Shown: positions 1 through 9,518 of the stretch, piece after piece | How positions within the stretch are numbered: the first letter of the stretch is position 1 | How the letters are laid out: each line of letters starts with the position of its first letter | Assembly (NCBI RefSeq): GCF_004342585.1 | Contig: NZ_SLZQ01000001.1 | Span: 558,001-622,000 of the forward strand | Direction: 5' to 3' | Source: Paucimonas lemoignei | Lineage (GTDB): Bacteria; Pseudomonadota; Gammaproteobacteria; Burkholderiales; Burkholderiaceae_D | DNA: 64,000 bases | Notes under the pieces: generated by a model | Seen by the model: the letters and a program-made list of their open reading frames with translations, nothing else | Told to the model about the DNA's origin: nothing | Databases searched by the model: none | Made by a program: the position numbers and the translations under genes

Positions 1-916
1 GATACTCGGCGAGCTGCAGCCGGAACGTATTCTTCTCCGACACCAGCTGAGCACGAGAGCCGACCGGCAAGGTCAGCTTGTCGGCGCAATGCCCGAACGG
101 CAAGCCGGTCAGGATAGGCGTCGCCACGCGCGAGCGGATGTAGGCCAGCATGGCATTGAAATCATAGCCATTGTCGTATTCGCTCAGGCGATAGGCGGAA
201 AAGTCGCCCAGCAGGATCGCCTGCTGCCTGGCCAGCACGCCGGCATGCAGCAATTGCACGAGCATGCGCTCGATGCGGTAGGGATGCTCGTTGACGTCCT
301 CGATGAACAGGATGCCGCCCTCGATCCGCGGAAAATACGGCGAGCCCAGCAAATGCGTGAGCATTGCCAGGTTACCGCCCCACAGCACGCCCTCCGCTTC
401 AATGCAGGGATTGTTCGGCGTGTGTGCCATCAGTGTCAGGCCCGGCCGGGTCAGGATTTGCCAGAAATGCGACAGCGTGTAGTCGCTCGGCCGCTCACAG
501 CCGAAATCTCCGCACACCATCGGCCCGGCGAAACTCACCTTACCGGTTGCCGCCAGCAAGGCCATGTGGAAGACGGTGAAATCGCTGTAACCGACGAACA
601 GCTTGCCGCTATTGGCAAGGAAATCGAAGTCCAGCATAGGCAGGATGCGCGACAAACCGTAACCACCGCGCAGAGCCATGACGATCTGCACGTCCGGATC
701 GTCGGCGGCAGCATGCAATTGCGCCACGCGCGCCATGTCGATGCCACCGAAGCGCTGGTACTTGTCCGCCGGGTCGTAATAATTGTGTACCAGGCAGTTC
801 TGCTGTTCCAGCCGCTTGATGCCGCGCGCGAGCGCCGCCTCGTCCGGCGGATAACCGCCCGGCGCCACGATGGCGATACCTGTGCCTGGGGGAATGACAA
901 AATCGGCTTGGCTCAT
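1..916 (-). CDS. ldcA: LD-carboxypeptidase (muramoyltetrapeptide carboxypeptidase), 3' end cut by window edge
   Basis: Removes the terminal D-alanine from murein tetrapeptides during cell-wall recycling (peptidase family S66). 305 codons are visible, with no stop before position 1. The family's catalytic triad is readable: Ser in VGYSD (about residue 111), Glu in FIEDVNE (about 206) and His in LPFGH (about 276). The ATG at 914-916 directly abuts the tadA stop codon (917-919), so it is the last visible gene of the queE-queD-tadA-ldcA unit. Family assignment is firm; the missing C-terminus should be only a few residues. Confidence 0.88.
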   Translation of the reverse strand, partial: MSQADFVIPPGTGIAIVAPGGYPPDEAALARGIKRLEQQNCLVHNYYDPADKYQRFGGIDMARVAQLHAAADDPDVQIVMALRGGYGLSRILPMLDFDFLANSGKLFVGYSDFTVFHMALLAATGKVSFAGPMVCGDFGCERPSDYTLSHFWQILTRPGLTLMAHTPNNPCIEAEGVLWGGNLAMLTHLLGSPYFPRIEGGILFIEDVNEHPYRIERMLVQLLHAGVLARQQAILLGDFSAYRLSEYDNGYDFNAMLAYIRSRVATPILTGLPFGHCADKLTLPVGSRAQLVSEKNTFRLQLAEY

Positions 917-1399
917 TCACACTCCATCCGTCAATGCCGTTTTTTGCTGCGCCGCGCGCCGCTCGGCAAAAAAATCCTTCAGCAGCTGGCCGCATTCCAG
1001 CGCCAGCACACCACCGACCAATTCGGTATGGTGATTCAGCTTTTCCTGCTCAAACAAGTTGACCACGGAACCGCACGTGCCCGTCTTGGGGTCTGTCGCG
1101 CCAAACACCACGCGGCTCAATCGCGCGTGCATCATGGCGCCGGCGCACATCGCGCAGGGTTCCAGCGTCACGAAGAGTTCACAGCCCGGCAGGCGGTAAT
1201 TGCCGAGGATCGATGCGGCTGCGCGCAAAGCCATGATTTCCGCGTGCGCGGTCGGATCGTGCGTGCCGATCGGCTGGTTGAAGGCGGTGGCGATCACCTT
1301 GTCTTCATACACCACCACCGCGCCGACCGGCACTTCGCCCAGGGTCCATGCATTGTGCGCCTGGTCGAGCGCCTGGCGCATGTAGATCTGGTCGCGCAT
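917..1399 (-). CDS. tadA: tRNA-specific adenosine deaminase TadA
   Basis: Deaminates the wobble adenosine A34 to inosine in tRNA-Arg(ACG), an essential step for decoding CGN arginine codons. 160 aa, close to family size. The zinc-dependent cytidine-deaminase fold is seen as HAE (His52, Glu54) and PCAMC (Cys82, Cys85), with VGAVVV in the core strand. It starts 2 nt after the queD stop and ends directly against the ldcA start, so it is probably co-transcribed and translationally coupled. Grouping with queD/queE puts two anticodon position-34 modification routes in one unit. Confidence 0.93.
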   Translation of the reverse strand: MRDQIYMRQALDQAHNAWTLGEVPVGAVVVYEDKVIATAFNQPIGTHDPTAHAEIMALRAAASILGNYRLPGCELFVTLEPCAMCAGAMMHARLSRVVFGATDPKTGTCGSVVNLFEQEKLNHHTELVGGVLALECGQLLKDFFAERRAAQQKTALTDGV

Positions 1400-1401
1400 G
1401 C

Positions 1402-1845
1402 TTATTCGGTAATCTCGGCCCAGCAGTTGGGCGTCTCATGCAAGACCAGCTTGTGCAGGCGCAGGCCGGTGCCGTAGCGGTCCTGGTAAGCTGGCTTGAG
1501 AATATTGAAGGCGGTTTGGGCCAGATTCTCGACAGTCGGAATGCTATCGATGATGACTGTCTTGTGTCCCTCCAGGGCTTCCAGGAAGTCCCGCACTTTT
1601 TCATCCTTGGCATACACCAGGAAAGCATGATCCCAAACGTCGACCAGGTGCTGCTTGGCCAGCGCCTTGACGTCGGAAAAATCCATGATCATGCCCTGGT
1701 CGGAGCTGCCCTCTTCCTTGATGACTTCACCGACCAGAGTGATTTCCAGGGTATAGCGGTGCCCATGCAGATTGCGGCATTGGCTCTTATGATCGGGAAT
1801 CCGGTGACCGGCATCGAATTCCAGCTTGCGGGTAATCGTCAGCAT
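1402..1845 (-). CDS. queD: 6-carboxy-5,6,7,8-tetrahydropterin synthase QueD
   Basis: Converts 7,8-dihydroneopterin triphosphate to 6-carboxytetrahydropterin, the first committed step of queuosine (preQ0) synthesis. 147 aa. Zinc ligands appear as His14 (DAGHR) and His27/His29 (LHGHRY), with the catalytic Cys23 just before them. The frame stays open further upstream, but the ATG at 1843-1845 gives the standard N-terminus MLTITRKLEFDAGHR and lies 13 nt after the queE stop. The next pathway enzyme, QueE, is encoded immediately upstream; queC is not in the window. Confidence 0.93.
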   Translation of the reverse strand: MLTITRKLEFDAGHRIPDHKSQCRNLHGHRYTLEITLVGEVIKEEGSSDQGMIMDFSDVKALAKQHLVDVWDHAFLVYAKDEKVRDFLEALEGHKTVIIDSIPTVENLAQTAFNILKPAYQDRYGTGLRLHKLVLHETPNCWAEITE

Positions 1846-1858
1846 TAAAAATCTTAAC

Positions 1859-2494
1859 TTAAGGGATTTGCAGCAGTTTATGCGTTTGCAGGCTGAGTTT
1901 CCAGCGGGGATTTGCCTTGCAGGTTTCGATTGCCAGCCTGGTATTGGCTTCCTTGTCAGGGCCGTCCATCGGCTGCACATAGTAATGATCGAACTCCAGC
2001 CGCTCGTATTCTTTCAGCGACTGTGCCGCTTGTGGGATAACCACTTTCAATTCGTTGCCGCGCTTAACAACCAGCTCCGAACCCATCTTGGGGCTCACGC
2101 ACACCCAATCGACACCTGGCGGCACCGGCAAGGTGCCATTGGTTTCAATGGCGATCTCGAAACCTGCGGCATGCATGGCATCGATCAGCGCAGCGTCCAG
2201 TTGCAAGAGCGGCTCGCCGCCGGTGAAAACGACGTACTTGCTGGCTGTATAAGTCGACGGCCACAAACCGGCAATCGTGTTGGCAAGCCGAGCCGCATCC
2301 GGAAATTTTCCGCCTCGCTCGCCATCCGTTCCGACGAAATCGGTATCGCAAAATTTGCACACAGCGCTGGCGCGGTCGCTTTCCCGGCCCGACCACAGGT
2401 TGCAGCCCGAAAAACGGCAAAATACGGCGGGACGCCCGGCATGCGCACCTTCGCCCTGCAAGGTATAGAAAATTTCTTTGACGCTGTAAGTCAC
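1859..2494 (-). CDS. queE: 7-carboxy-7-deazaguanine synthase QueE (CX14CX2C type)
   Basis: Radical-SAM enzyme that turns 6-carboxytetrahydropterin into 7-carboxy-7-deazaguanine in queuosine synthesis. 211 aa, GTG start at 2492-2494. The 4Fe-4S ligands are Cys31, Cys46 and Cys49, spaced CX14CX2C instead of the usual CX3CX2C; this longer loop is known from Burkholderia QueE. LQGEG near residue 12 and FTGGEP (SAM binding) further on fit the family. It is the first gene of the queE-queD-tadA-ldcA unit. Confidence 0.93.
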   Translation of the reverse strand: MTYSVKEIFYTLQGEGAHAGRPAVFCRFSGCNLWSGRESDRASAVCKFCDTDFVGTDGERGGKFPDAARLANTIAGLWPSTYTASKYVVFTGGEPLLQLDAALIDAMHAAGFEIAIETNGTLPVPPGVDWVCVSPKMGSELVVKRGNELKVVIPQAAQSLKEYERLEFDHYYVQPMDGPDKEANTRLAIETCKANPRWKLSLQTHKLLQIP

Positions 2495-2566
2495 GGGAAA
2501 ACTGTCTTTTCAATAGCGGCAAGTTTCAATTCGGACTTGAGCGCCCGCTTCCTGCCTGGGGGATGG

Positions 2567-2572
2567 ATTATA
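2567..2572 (-). promoter_or_regulatory. Candidate -10 box for queE operon
   Basis: The minus strand reads TATAAT here, about 72 nt upstream of the queE GTG. No good -35 lies at 16-18 bp (TTGAAA at 2595-2600 is 22 bp away), so the promoter is only a candidate. I do not see a preQ1 aptamer in the leader. Confidence 0.3.
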
Positions 2573-2635
2573 CCTGTCCTCGTCCCCTCATTCCTTTCAA
2601 TGGGAAATTTACGAAGCAGACGGGATTATTGATAT

Positions 2636-2689
2636 CGAAAAAAATAATATCCGGTTACCGGCTGCGATCGCGCCCCTGAAACCGGATAT
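2636..2689 (-). terminator. Intrinsic terminator downstream of azurin gene
   Basis: A perfect 10-bp inverted repeat (2647-2656 with 2680-2689, arms ATATCCGGTT/AACCGGATAT, 23-nt loop) is followed in the minus direction by TATTATTTTTTTC. It lies about 35 nt after the azurin stop and before the queE promoter region, so it should end the azurin transcript. Confidence 0.7.
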
Positions 2690-2722
2690 CAGATTACAAA
2701 AATTAAAACGAAGTTTGAAAAA

Positions 2723-3178
2723 TTATGACTTCACGACTGTCAATTTGCCTTTCATGACCGTCGAATGACCGGGGAATGAGCAAAAGAAAGTGTAATCGCC
2801 ATCCGGCTTGAGCTTGCTTGCGTCAAAGCTCACGGAATCCGATTCGCCTCCGCCGACCACCTTGGTATGGGCAATCACGCGATTGTCCCCCGGCTTGACA
2901 TAGTCCTTATCCAGGCCAGCAGTAGTACCGTCATTGACCACGCCCTGCATATCCGCCGTCTTCGTCGCTACCCAGTTATGCCCCATCGAAGCTTTGGGAA
3001 GCTTGCCGGTATGCTTGAGAGTGACGGTGAACTTTTTGCAGCTTTGTGGAACATCGATGCTTTTCTTATTGAATTGCATCGCATCGTTTCCTTCGATTTC
3101 CACATTACACTGCGCGGCCAACACCGGCCCGGCCAGCCCTGAAAACAAGAGAAGCACCGCGATTTTTCCAGTCTTCAT
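2723..3178 (-). CDS. azu: Azurin (periplasmic blue copper protein)
   Basis: Small periplasmic electron carrier, typically serving respiratory or denitrification partners. 151 aa with a 21-residue signal peptide (cut after PVLA). In mature numbering the type-1 copper ligands match azurin: His46 (MGHNW), then Cys, His and Met in [12 protein letters not shown]; Cys3 and Cys26 form the conserved disulfide. The ATG at 3176-3178 is chosen because AAGGAG sits 7 nt upstream; an upstream ATG-like extension lacks this. It is monocistronic, bounded by the 2636-2689 terminator. Confidence 0.95.
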   Translation of the reverse strand: MKTGKIAVLLLFSGLAGPVLAAQCNVEIEGNDAMQFNKKSIDVPQSCKKFTVTLKHTGKLPKASMGHNWVATKTADMQGVVNDGTTAGLDKDYVKPGDNRVIAHTKVVGGGESDSVSFDASKLKPDGDYTFFCSFPGHSTVMKGKLTVVKS

Positions 3179-3318
3179 TACGATCTCCTTCATTAACAGA
3201 ATGAGCACGTAATTCTAGACCTACAACGCGAGCCAGGCACACTCACAGCAAAAATAAACTATTTCAAATCAACAACTTAGAAGCGAACCACATTCAGCAG
3301 CTCGCTTCACCGGATGTC

Positions 3319-4896
3319 TTATTCCCACTCGATCGTGGCAGGCGGCTTGCCCGAAATATCGTACACCACACGGTTCAAGCCTCGCACTTCATTGATGATG
3401 CGGTTGGATACCCGTCCCAGCAAATCGTGCGGCAAATGAGCCCAGTGCGCCGTCATGAAATCCAGCGTCTGCACCGCGCGCAGTGCCACCACGTACTCGT
3501 AAGTTCGGCCATCGCCCATGACGCCGACCGACTTCACCGGCAGGAATACCGCAAACGCCTGGCTGGTCTTGTCGTACCAGGACTTGCCCTCCTCATCCAC
3601 GGTCTTGCGCAGCTCTTCAATGAAGATCGCGTCGGCGCGGCGCAGCAGGTCGGCATATTCCTTTTTCACTTCGCCCAGGATGCGCACGCCCAAACCCGGC
3701 CCCGGGAAGGGATGGCGATACACCATTTCGTGCGGCAGGCCCAGCGCCACGCCGAGCTTGCGCACTTCATCCTTGAACAGCTCGCGCAGCGGCTCCAGAA
3801 GCTTCAGATTCAGCGTTTCCGGCAAGCCGCCAACGTTGTGGTGGCTCTTGATGGTATGGCCCTTCTTGCCCTTGCCGGCGGACTCGATGACGTCCGGATA
3901 GATGGTTCCTTGCGCCAGCCACTTGGCTTTGCTCAGCTTGCCGGCTTCGCGCTGGAATACCTCGACGAATTCGCGACCGATGATCTTGCGCTTCTGTTCC
4001 GGATCGGTGACGCCCGCCAGATGCCCCATGAACTGGTCGGTCGCATCGATATGCAGCACCTTCACGCCCAGGTTCTTACCGAACATGTCCATCACCATCT
4101 TGCCTTCGTCCAGGCGCAATAGGCCATGATCGACGAACACGCAAGTCAGCTGGTCGCCGATGGCGCGATGAATCAGTGCCGCCGCCACGCTGCTGTCGAC
4201 GCCGCCGGACAGGCCGAGAATGACTTCGTCGCTGCCGACCTGGGCACGGATTTTCTCGACCGCCTCGGAAATATAGTCGGGCATGTTCCAGTCCGACTTG
4301 CAGCCGCAGATCTCGTGCACGAAGCGGCCCAGGATGGCCTCGCCCTGCACGGTATGCGTGACTTCCGGGTGAAACTGCACGGCGTAGAATTTGCGCTCTT
4401 CATCCGCCATGCCGGCGACCGGGCAATTGTCGGTGGAAGCCATCAGCTTGAAGCCGGGCGGCATGTCGATCACCTTGTCGCCATGGCTCATCCATACCTT
4501 CAGCATGCCGTGGCCTTCTTGCGTGACGAAGTCGTTGATGCCGTTCAGCAGCGCCGTATGGCCGCGTGCACGGACTTCCGCATAGCCGAATTCGCGGATC
4601 TTGCCGTTCTCGACCTTGCCGCCCAGTTGCGCCGCCATGGTTTGCATGCCGTAGCAAATTCCCAGTACCGGCACGCCGGCCTCGAACACCGCCTGCGGCG
4701 CGCGCGGCGTGTCGCCTTCGATCACCGAGTTCGGCCCGCCCGAAAGAATGATGCCGGCGGCGCCATAGCTGCGGATGAAATCGTCGCCGATATCGTAAGG
4801 ATAAACCTCGGAAAACACGCCGGCATCGCGCACGCGGCGGGCGATCAGCTGGGTCACCTGGGAACCGAAATCAAGGATGAGAATTTTCGAATGCAT
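3319..4896 (-). CDS. guaA: GMP synthase (glutamine-hydrolysing)
   Basis: Aminates XMP to GMP using glutamine and ATP. 525 aa. The N-terminal class-I glutaminase has nucleophile Cys81 (GICYGMQ) and HPEV; the ATP-pyrophosphatase domain follows with LSGGVDSS; the C-terminal dimerisation domain ends in the typical TIEWE. The start at 4894-4896 ([13 protein letters not shown]) is the family's usual N-terminus, three codons inside the longest frame. It lies 40 nt after the diguanylate cyclase gene and downstream of guaB in the same orientation, so a guaB-dgc-guaA transcript is likely. Confidence 0.96.
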   Translation of the reverse strand: MHSKILILDFGSQVTQLIARRVRDAGVFSEVYPYDIGDDFIRSYGAAGIILSGGPNSVIEGDTPRAPQAVFEAGVPVLGICYGMQTMAAQLGGKVENGKIREFGYAEVRARGHTALLNGINDFVTQEGHGMLKVWMSHGDKVIDMPPGFKLMASTDNCPVAGMADEERKFYAVQFHPEVTHTVQGEAILGRFVHEICGCKSDWNMPDYISEAVEKIRAQVGSDEVILGLSGGVDSSVAAALIHRAIGDQLTCVFVDHGLLRLDEGKMVMDMFGKNLGVKVLHIDATDQFMGHLAGVTDPEQKRKIIGREFVEVFQREAGKLSKAKWLAQGTIYPDVIESAGKGKKGHTIKSHHNVGGLPETLNLKLLEPLRELFKDEVRKLGVALGLPHEMVYRHPFPGPGLGVRILGEVKKEYADLLRRADAIFIEELRKTVDEEGKSWYDKTSQAFAVFLPVKSVGVMGDGRTYEYVVALRAVQTLDFMTAHWAHLPHDLLGRVSNRIINEVRGLNRVVYDISGKPPATIEWE

Positions 4897-4936
4897 AAAA
4901 AGCACTTCTTCTGGAAGTCAAAAATTGAAAATGGAT

Positions 4937-5977
4937 TCAAGCGAGCTCGGGCATGGCCCGGACCACGCAGTTACGGCCGGCGTCCTTGGCGGCGTACAGG
5001 GCACTATCGGCATGGCTGATCAATTCATCCGTGCTGGCGGCCGGAAACTGCACCGTCGATGCAACGCCGGCGCTGATACTGAGCTGTAGCGCCACGCCAT
5101 TGATCTCTTCGGGCTGCGCCGCCACTACCTGCCGCATCCGCTCAGCCACAGCAAGCGCCGTCTCGTGACAGGACCCGGGCAGCACGGCAAGGAATTCCTC
5201 ACCGCCGTAACGCCCGAGCGCATCCTGGGGCCGCATGCAGGATCGCAAGCGCCCCGCCACATTGACCAGCACGGTGTCACCAGCCGGATGGCCATACGTA
5301 TCGTTAATCTTTTTAAAATAATCCAGATCGATCACGATCAGCGACAAGGGCACGCCCTGCTTGTCACAGCGATCTGCCTCGATGCCGAGAATCCGCATGA
5401 TGGCGCCGCGATTCCAGATTTTCAGCAGCGGATCGATCAGCGAACGCCGGCGCAAACTCTTGTTCTTTTTTTGCAGAGCCGCGTGCACTGCATTCATCGA
5501 TTGCAGCTGAAGCTCGCGCTCCACCAGGCCGGCCATGTCGGCCAGGAGCAGGCGACGGTCCTCACCGAAAGTGCGCGGCGTGTAATCCACCAGGCTGACA
5601 CTGCCGATCAGCATGCCTTCATGGTTACGCAAGGGATGCGCGGCATAAAACCGGATATGCGGCTCGCCCGATACCGCCGGATGGTCCCGCAAAATCGCAT
5701 CCTGCCGGAGATCTGGCACTGCCAGCCCTCCTTCTGGATGCGGCAGGCTGCCGCAAAAAGCTTCAGCCGTGCTCTTGCGGGCATCCGCAAACGGATATTC
5801 GCAGCAGTCGTCGCGAAACATCACCACGCAGTCCGCCCCTTCGAACAATTGCCGGCCAACGCGACGCAACCGGGCCAAGTGCAATTCCAACTGCGCGCGT
5901 GAAGCGCACCCCTCCTCCCCTGGCAGCTTGTCGGCCACGGTGGCAGGTTGGGATCGACGCTCGGCGGAAGCAGTCAT
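4937..5977 (-). CDS. GAF-GGDEF diguanylate cyclase between guaB and guaA
   Basis: Predicted to make c-di-GMP from two GTP. 346 aa: a GAF-like sensor region at about residues 30-160, a short helical linker, and a GGDEF domain at about 175-340. The active-site loop is intact as GGEEF (258-262), and an inhibitory I-site RxxD (RPQD, 249-252) stands exactly five residues before it, so both catalysis and product inhibition look preserved. No membrane segment, so it should be cytosolic. Spacing is 35 nt from guaB and 40 nt to guaA. No strong ribosome binding site precedes the chosen ATG, so the start is less certain than the product. Confidence 0.85.
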   Translation of the reverse strand: MTASAERRSQPATVADKLPGEEGCASRAQLELHLARLRRVGRQLFEGADCVVMFRDDCCEYPFADARKSTAEAFCGSLPHPEGGLAVPDLRQDAILRDHPAVSGEPHIRFYAAHPLRNHEGMLIGSVSLVDYTPRTFGEDRRLLLADMAGLVERELQLQSMNAVHAALQKKNKSLRRRSLIDPLLKIWNRGAIMRILGIEADRCDKQGVPLSLIVIDLDYFKKINDTYGHPAGDTVLVNVAGRLRSCMRPQDALGRYGGEEFLAVLPGSCHETALAVAERMRQVVAAQPEEINGVALQLSISAGVASTVQFPAASTDELISHADSALYAAKDAGRNCVVRAMPELA

Positions 5978-6012
5978 GAACGAGGCTGGCGGCTTTAGGA
6001 ATGCAAGCCGGC

Positions 6013-7505
<1,493 letters not shown>

Positions 7506-7625
7506 CAGAAAGTCATGAAATACGTCGTTTTATTGCAGCATAGTCCCTAACCGAAGCGAGATCATGCATTGACATAGGGAATAAAGCATGGCGAAATCAC
7601 AAGACCCGAATTGGAAGGATTTCCC

Positions 7626-8120
7626 ATGCACTTCACAAGCCTAAAACGTCTTGCCGCCAGCCTTGCCTTGCTTGCTATAGCCTCATCGGCCTGGGCGCAA
7701 TATGTCTGGATCGATGATAAAGGCACCAAGCAGTTTTCCGACATGCCGCCACCGGCATCCGTTCCCAAAAGCCGGATTCTGAAACAGCCGGGCAATTCGT
7801 ACTCTCCGACAGAATCGGCGCCAGCTGCGGAAGCCGGCAACGATAACGCCAAAGCTCCGCCCAGCCTGGCGGAAAGAAATGCGGAATATAACAAGCGCCG
7901 CGCCGAACAGGCAGAAAAAGAAAAGAAAGCAGCTGAAGAGGCGCAACTCGCGCGCGACAAGGCAAAAAATTGCGAAAATGCCCGTAATTATCAGCGTTCG
8001 CTCCAGTCAGGGCAGCGTTTGGCAAGTACCGACAAGAATGGTGAGCGGGCCTATATCAGCGATGAACAACGCAACCGCGAAATACAGGAAACCAATCGCG
8101 TTCTGGCGGGCTGCAAGTAA
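7626..8120 (+). CDS. Exported DUF4124-domain protein
   Basis: Unknown function. 164 aa: a signal peptide ending AWA|QY (about residue 23), then the short DUF4124 motif (YVWIDDKGTKQFSDMPPP), a low-complexity Pro/Ser/Ala stretch, and a Lys/Glu/Ala-rich helical region (about 80-115) that could form a coiled coil. One Cys in the middle and one near the end may pair. The ATG at 7626 has AAGGA 6 nt upstream. It is a single gene between guaB (divergent) and a terminator at 8177-8207. DUF4124 proteins are common in Burkholderiales and Pseudomonas. Confidence 0.85.
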   Translation: MHFTSLKRLAASLALLAIASSAWAQYVWIDDKGTKQFSDMPPPASVPKSRILKQPGNSYSPTESAPAAEAGNDNAKAPPSLAERNAEYNKRRAEQAEKEKKAAEEAQLARDKAKNCENARNYQRSLQSGQRLASTDKNGERAYISDEQRNREIQETNRVLAGCK

Positions 8121-8176
8121 CTCGGCTGTCGCGCCCACTGGTTTGGCAACCGAATCTGGCTGCCAGTCTTGAACAA

Positions 8177-8207
8177 AGCCGGCAATCAGCTGGCTTTTTC
8201 CTTTTTT
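8177..8207 (+). terminator. Intrinsic terminator after the DUF4124 gene
   Basis: The 7-bp stem AGCCGGC/GCTGGCT (one G-U pair, loop AATCA) is followed by TTTTTCCTTTTTT on the plus strand. It overlaps the last codons of rnfH on the other strand. Confidence 0.65.
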
Positions 8208-8488
8208 ACGGCCCGCCGCCTGCGAGCATCCTTCGGATCTGCCAGCAATGAACGATAGATTTCGATCCGATCACTTGCACGCAATACCGTATCCAAGGGC
8301 TTGAGTTTGCCGTAAATACCGACCTTGCAACTGTACAGGTCTATTTCCGGCACTTGCGCGAAAATTCCGCTCATCCGCACAGCCTGCTCCAGCGTAGTGC
8401 CGGACTGGACTTTCAATTCTTCCAGGAGAATATTATCCGGCTTGGCGTAGCAAAGCTGTACGCGGATGGGCCGCTGATCTTCAGACAT
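8186..8488 (-). CDS. rnfH: RnfH family protein
   Basis: Small ubiquitin-like-fold protein of family UPF0125/RnfH; exact role unsettled. 100 aa with the family's central LYSCKVGIYGKLKPLDTVL and the DRIEIYRSLLADPK stretch, and a basic C-terminal tail (RRRRAVKKEK). Its ATG lies inside the 3' end of ratA (8-nt overlap, ATGTCTGA), so translation is probably coupled. The ratA-rnfH pair divergent to smpB is the same arrangement seen in Escherichia coli. Confidence 0.88.
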   Translation of the reverse strand: MSEDQRPIRVQLCYAKPDNILLEELKVQSGTTLEQAVRMSGIFAQVPEIDLYSCKVGIYGKLKPLDTVLRASDRIEIYRSLLADPKDARRRRAVKKEKAS

Positions 8489-8912
8489 AGACTTCCTCCG
8501 CCCGCTTGCAAAACGCCTCGACCATGTTGTTCGCGATGACGCTGAACACCGGGCCGATGACCTTTTCCAGGATCTTGCTGGAGAATTCGTAATGCAAGTC
8601 CAGCTCCACCTTACAGGCATCAGCCCGCAAGGCCTTGAACGCCCAAGTCCCGTCCAAATGCCGGAACGGCCCTTCCACCAGCGTAATCTTGATCAGGCTT
8701 GGCGCCTGATTGACGTTTTCAGTCGTAAAGGCATGCTTTACGCCATGGTAGTTAATGTTAATACTGGCCACGACACGGTGTTCCGTGCGCTCTAATACCC
8801 TGGTGCCATCACACCAGGGCAAGAATTTAGGGTAGTCTTCGATGCCATTAACCAGTGCAAACATTTGCTCTGCGCTAAAAGGAAGCAAGACGGATTTATG
8901 TACAACTGCCAT
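8481..8912 (-). CDS. ratA: RatA/Coq10-like START-domain protein
   Basis: 143 aa, a single polyketide-cyclase/START (SRPBCC) domain covering the whole protein. Homologues are described either as the ribosome-association toxin RatA or as ubiquinone-binding Coq10-like proteins. The typical family stretch YPKFLPWCDGTRV (about residues 27-39) is present. It overlaps rnfH by 8 nt and is divergent from smpB, 66 bp away. The context is conserved, but which biochemical role applies here cannot be told from sequence. Confidence 0.88.
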   Translation of the reverse strand: MAVVHKSVLLPFSAEQMFALVNGIEDYPKFLPWCDGTRVLERTEHRVVASININYHGVKHAFTTENVNQAPSLIKITLVEGPFRHLDGTWAFKALRADACKVELDLHYEFSSKILEKVIGPVFSVIANNMVEAFCKRAEEVYV

Positions 8913-8953
8913 TGACTATCCACCGTTTGATAAAATCGCCACTTTCATATTTT

Positions 8954-8959
8954 TATAAT
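8954..8959 (+). promoter_or_regulatory. Candidate -10 box of smpB
   Basis: Consensus TATAAT 19 nt upstream of the smpB ATG, in the short ratA-smpB divergent gap. TTGATA at 8927-8932 is the nearest -35-like hexamer, but its spacing (21 bp) is long. Confidence 0.45.
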
Positions 8960-8978
8960 AGCGCTCGCTGCCCAGCCC

Positions 8979-9428
8979 ATGACGATTGTTGACAATAAAA
9001 AAGCATTTTTCGATTATTTCATCGAGGAGCGCTTCGAGGCGGGCATTGTATTACAAGGATGGGAAGTCAAGTCGATCCGTGCCGGCCGCGTACAGCTGAA
9101 AGAAGCCTATGTCATTGTACGCAACGGTGAAGTTTTCCTGTTCGGCGCCCATATCAGTCCCCTGCCCACTGCCTCGACCCATATTTCTCCCGACCCGGTA
9201 CGGACCCGCAAGCTGTTATTGCATGGTACCGAGATCAACAAGCTGATCGGCAAGGTGGAGCGTAGCGGCTATACCATGGTGCCGCTCAACCTCCATTATC
9301 TGAAAGGCCGCATCAAGTGCGAAATCGGCCTGGCCAAGGGTAAGAAGCAGCATGACAAGCGCGAGACGGAAAAGCAGCGAGACTGGCAGCGCGAAAAGCA
9401 ATCGATCATGAAACAGAATCAGCGGTGA
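8979..9428 (+). CDS. smpB: SsrA-binding protein SmpB
   Basis: Binds tmRNA and brings it to stalled ribosomes for trans-translation. 149 aa, normal length. It begins [17 protein letters not shown], has the oligonucleotide-binding barrel with [10 protein letters not shown] and [13 protein letters not shown], and ends in the basic tail [17 protein letters not shown] needed in the decoding centre. The tmRNA gene ssrA is not in this window. Confidence 0.96.
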   Translation: MTIVDNKKAFFDYFIEERFEAGIVLQGWEVKSIRAGRVQLKEAYVIVRNGEVFLFGAHISPLPTASTHISPDPVRTRKLLLHGTEINKLIGKVERSGYTMVPLNLHYLKGRIKCEIGLAKGKKQHDKRETEKQRDWQREKQSIMKQNQR

Positions 9429-9470
9429 AGCCAGGGACTTCGGCAAGCAGCGCTGCAAGATGACGTGACG

Positions 9471-9491
9471 GCGCAGGCTGAAAGCCTGCGC
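9471..9491. terminator. Strong hairpin between convergent smpB and qmcA
   Basis: A perfect 9-bp stem (GCGCAGGCT / AGCCTGCGC, loop GAA) lies 42 nt after smpB and 27 nt after the qmcA stop. There is no U-tract on either side, so it is either a weak bidirectional terminator or an RNA 3'-end stabiliser. Confidence 0.4.
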
Positions 9492-9518
9492 ACCGCCATC
9501 GCGCGATCACAGGTTTCC

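Noticed and set aside
89-1477. Long plus-strand frame (462 codons) across ldcA and tadA
   Set aside because: Antisense shadow of two well-recognised genes; no ribosome binding site and no family resemblance. Similar long shadows over guaB, ppsA, lpxD, dapC and dapE were dropped for the same reason.
2495-2600. Possible preQ1 riboswitch before queE
   Set aside because: No preQ1-I or preQ1-II aptamer pattern seen; the nearby hairpin belongs to the azurin terminator.
3209-3318. FNR-type site upstream of azurin
   Set aside because: Only one half-site (TTGAT) is present at TTGATTTGAAATAG; the second half does not match.
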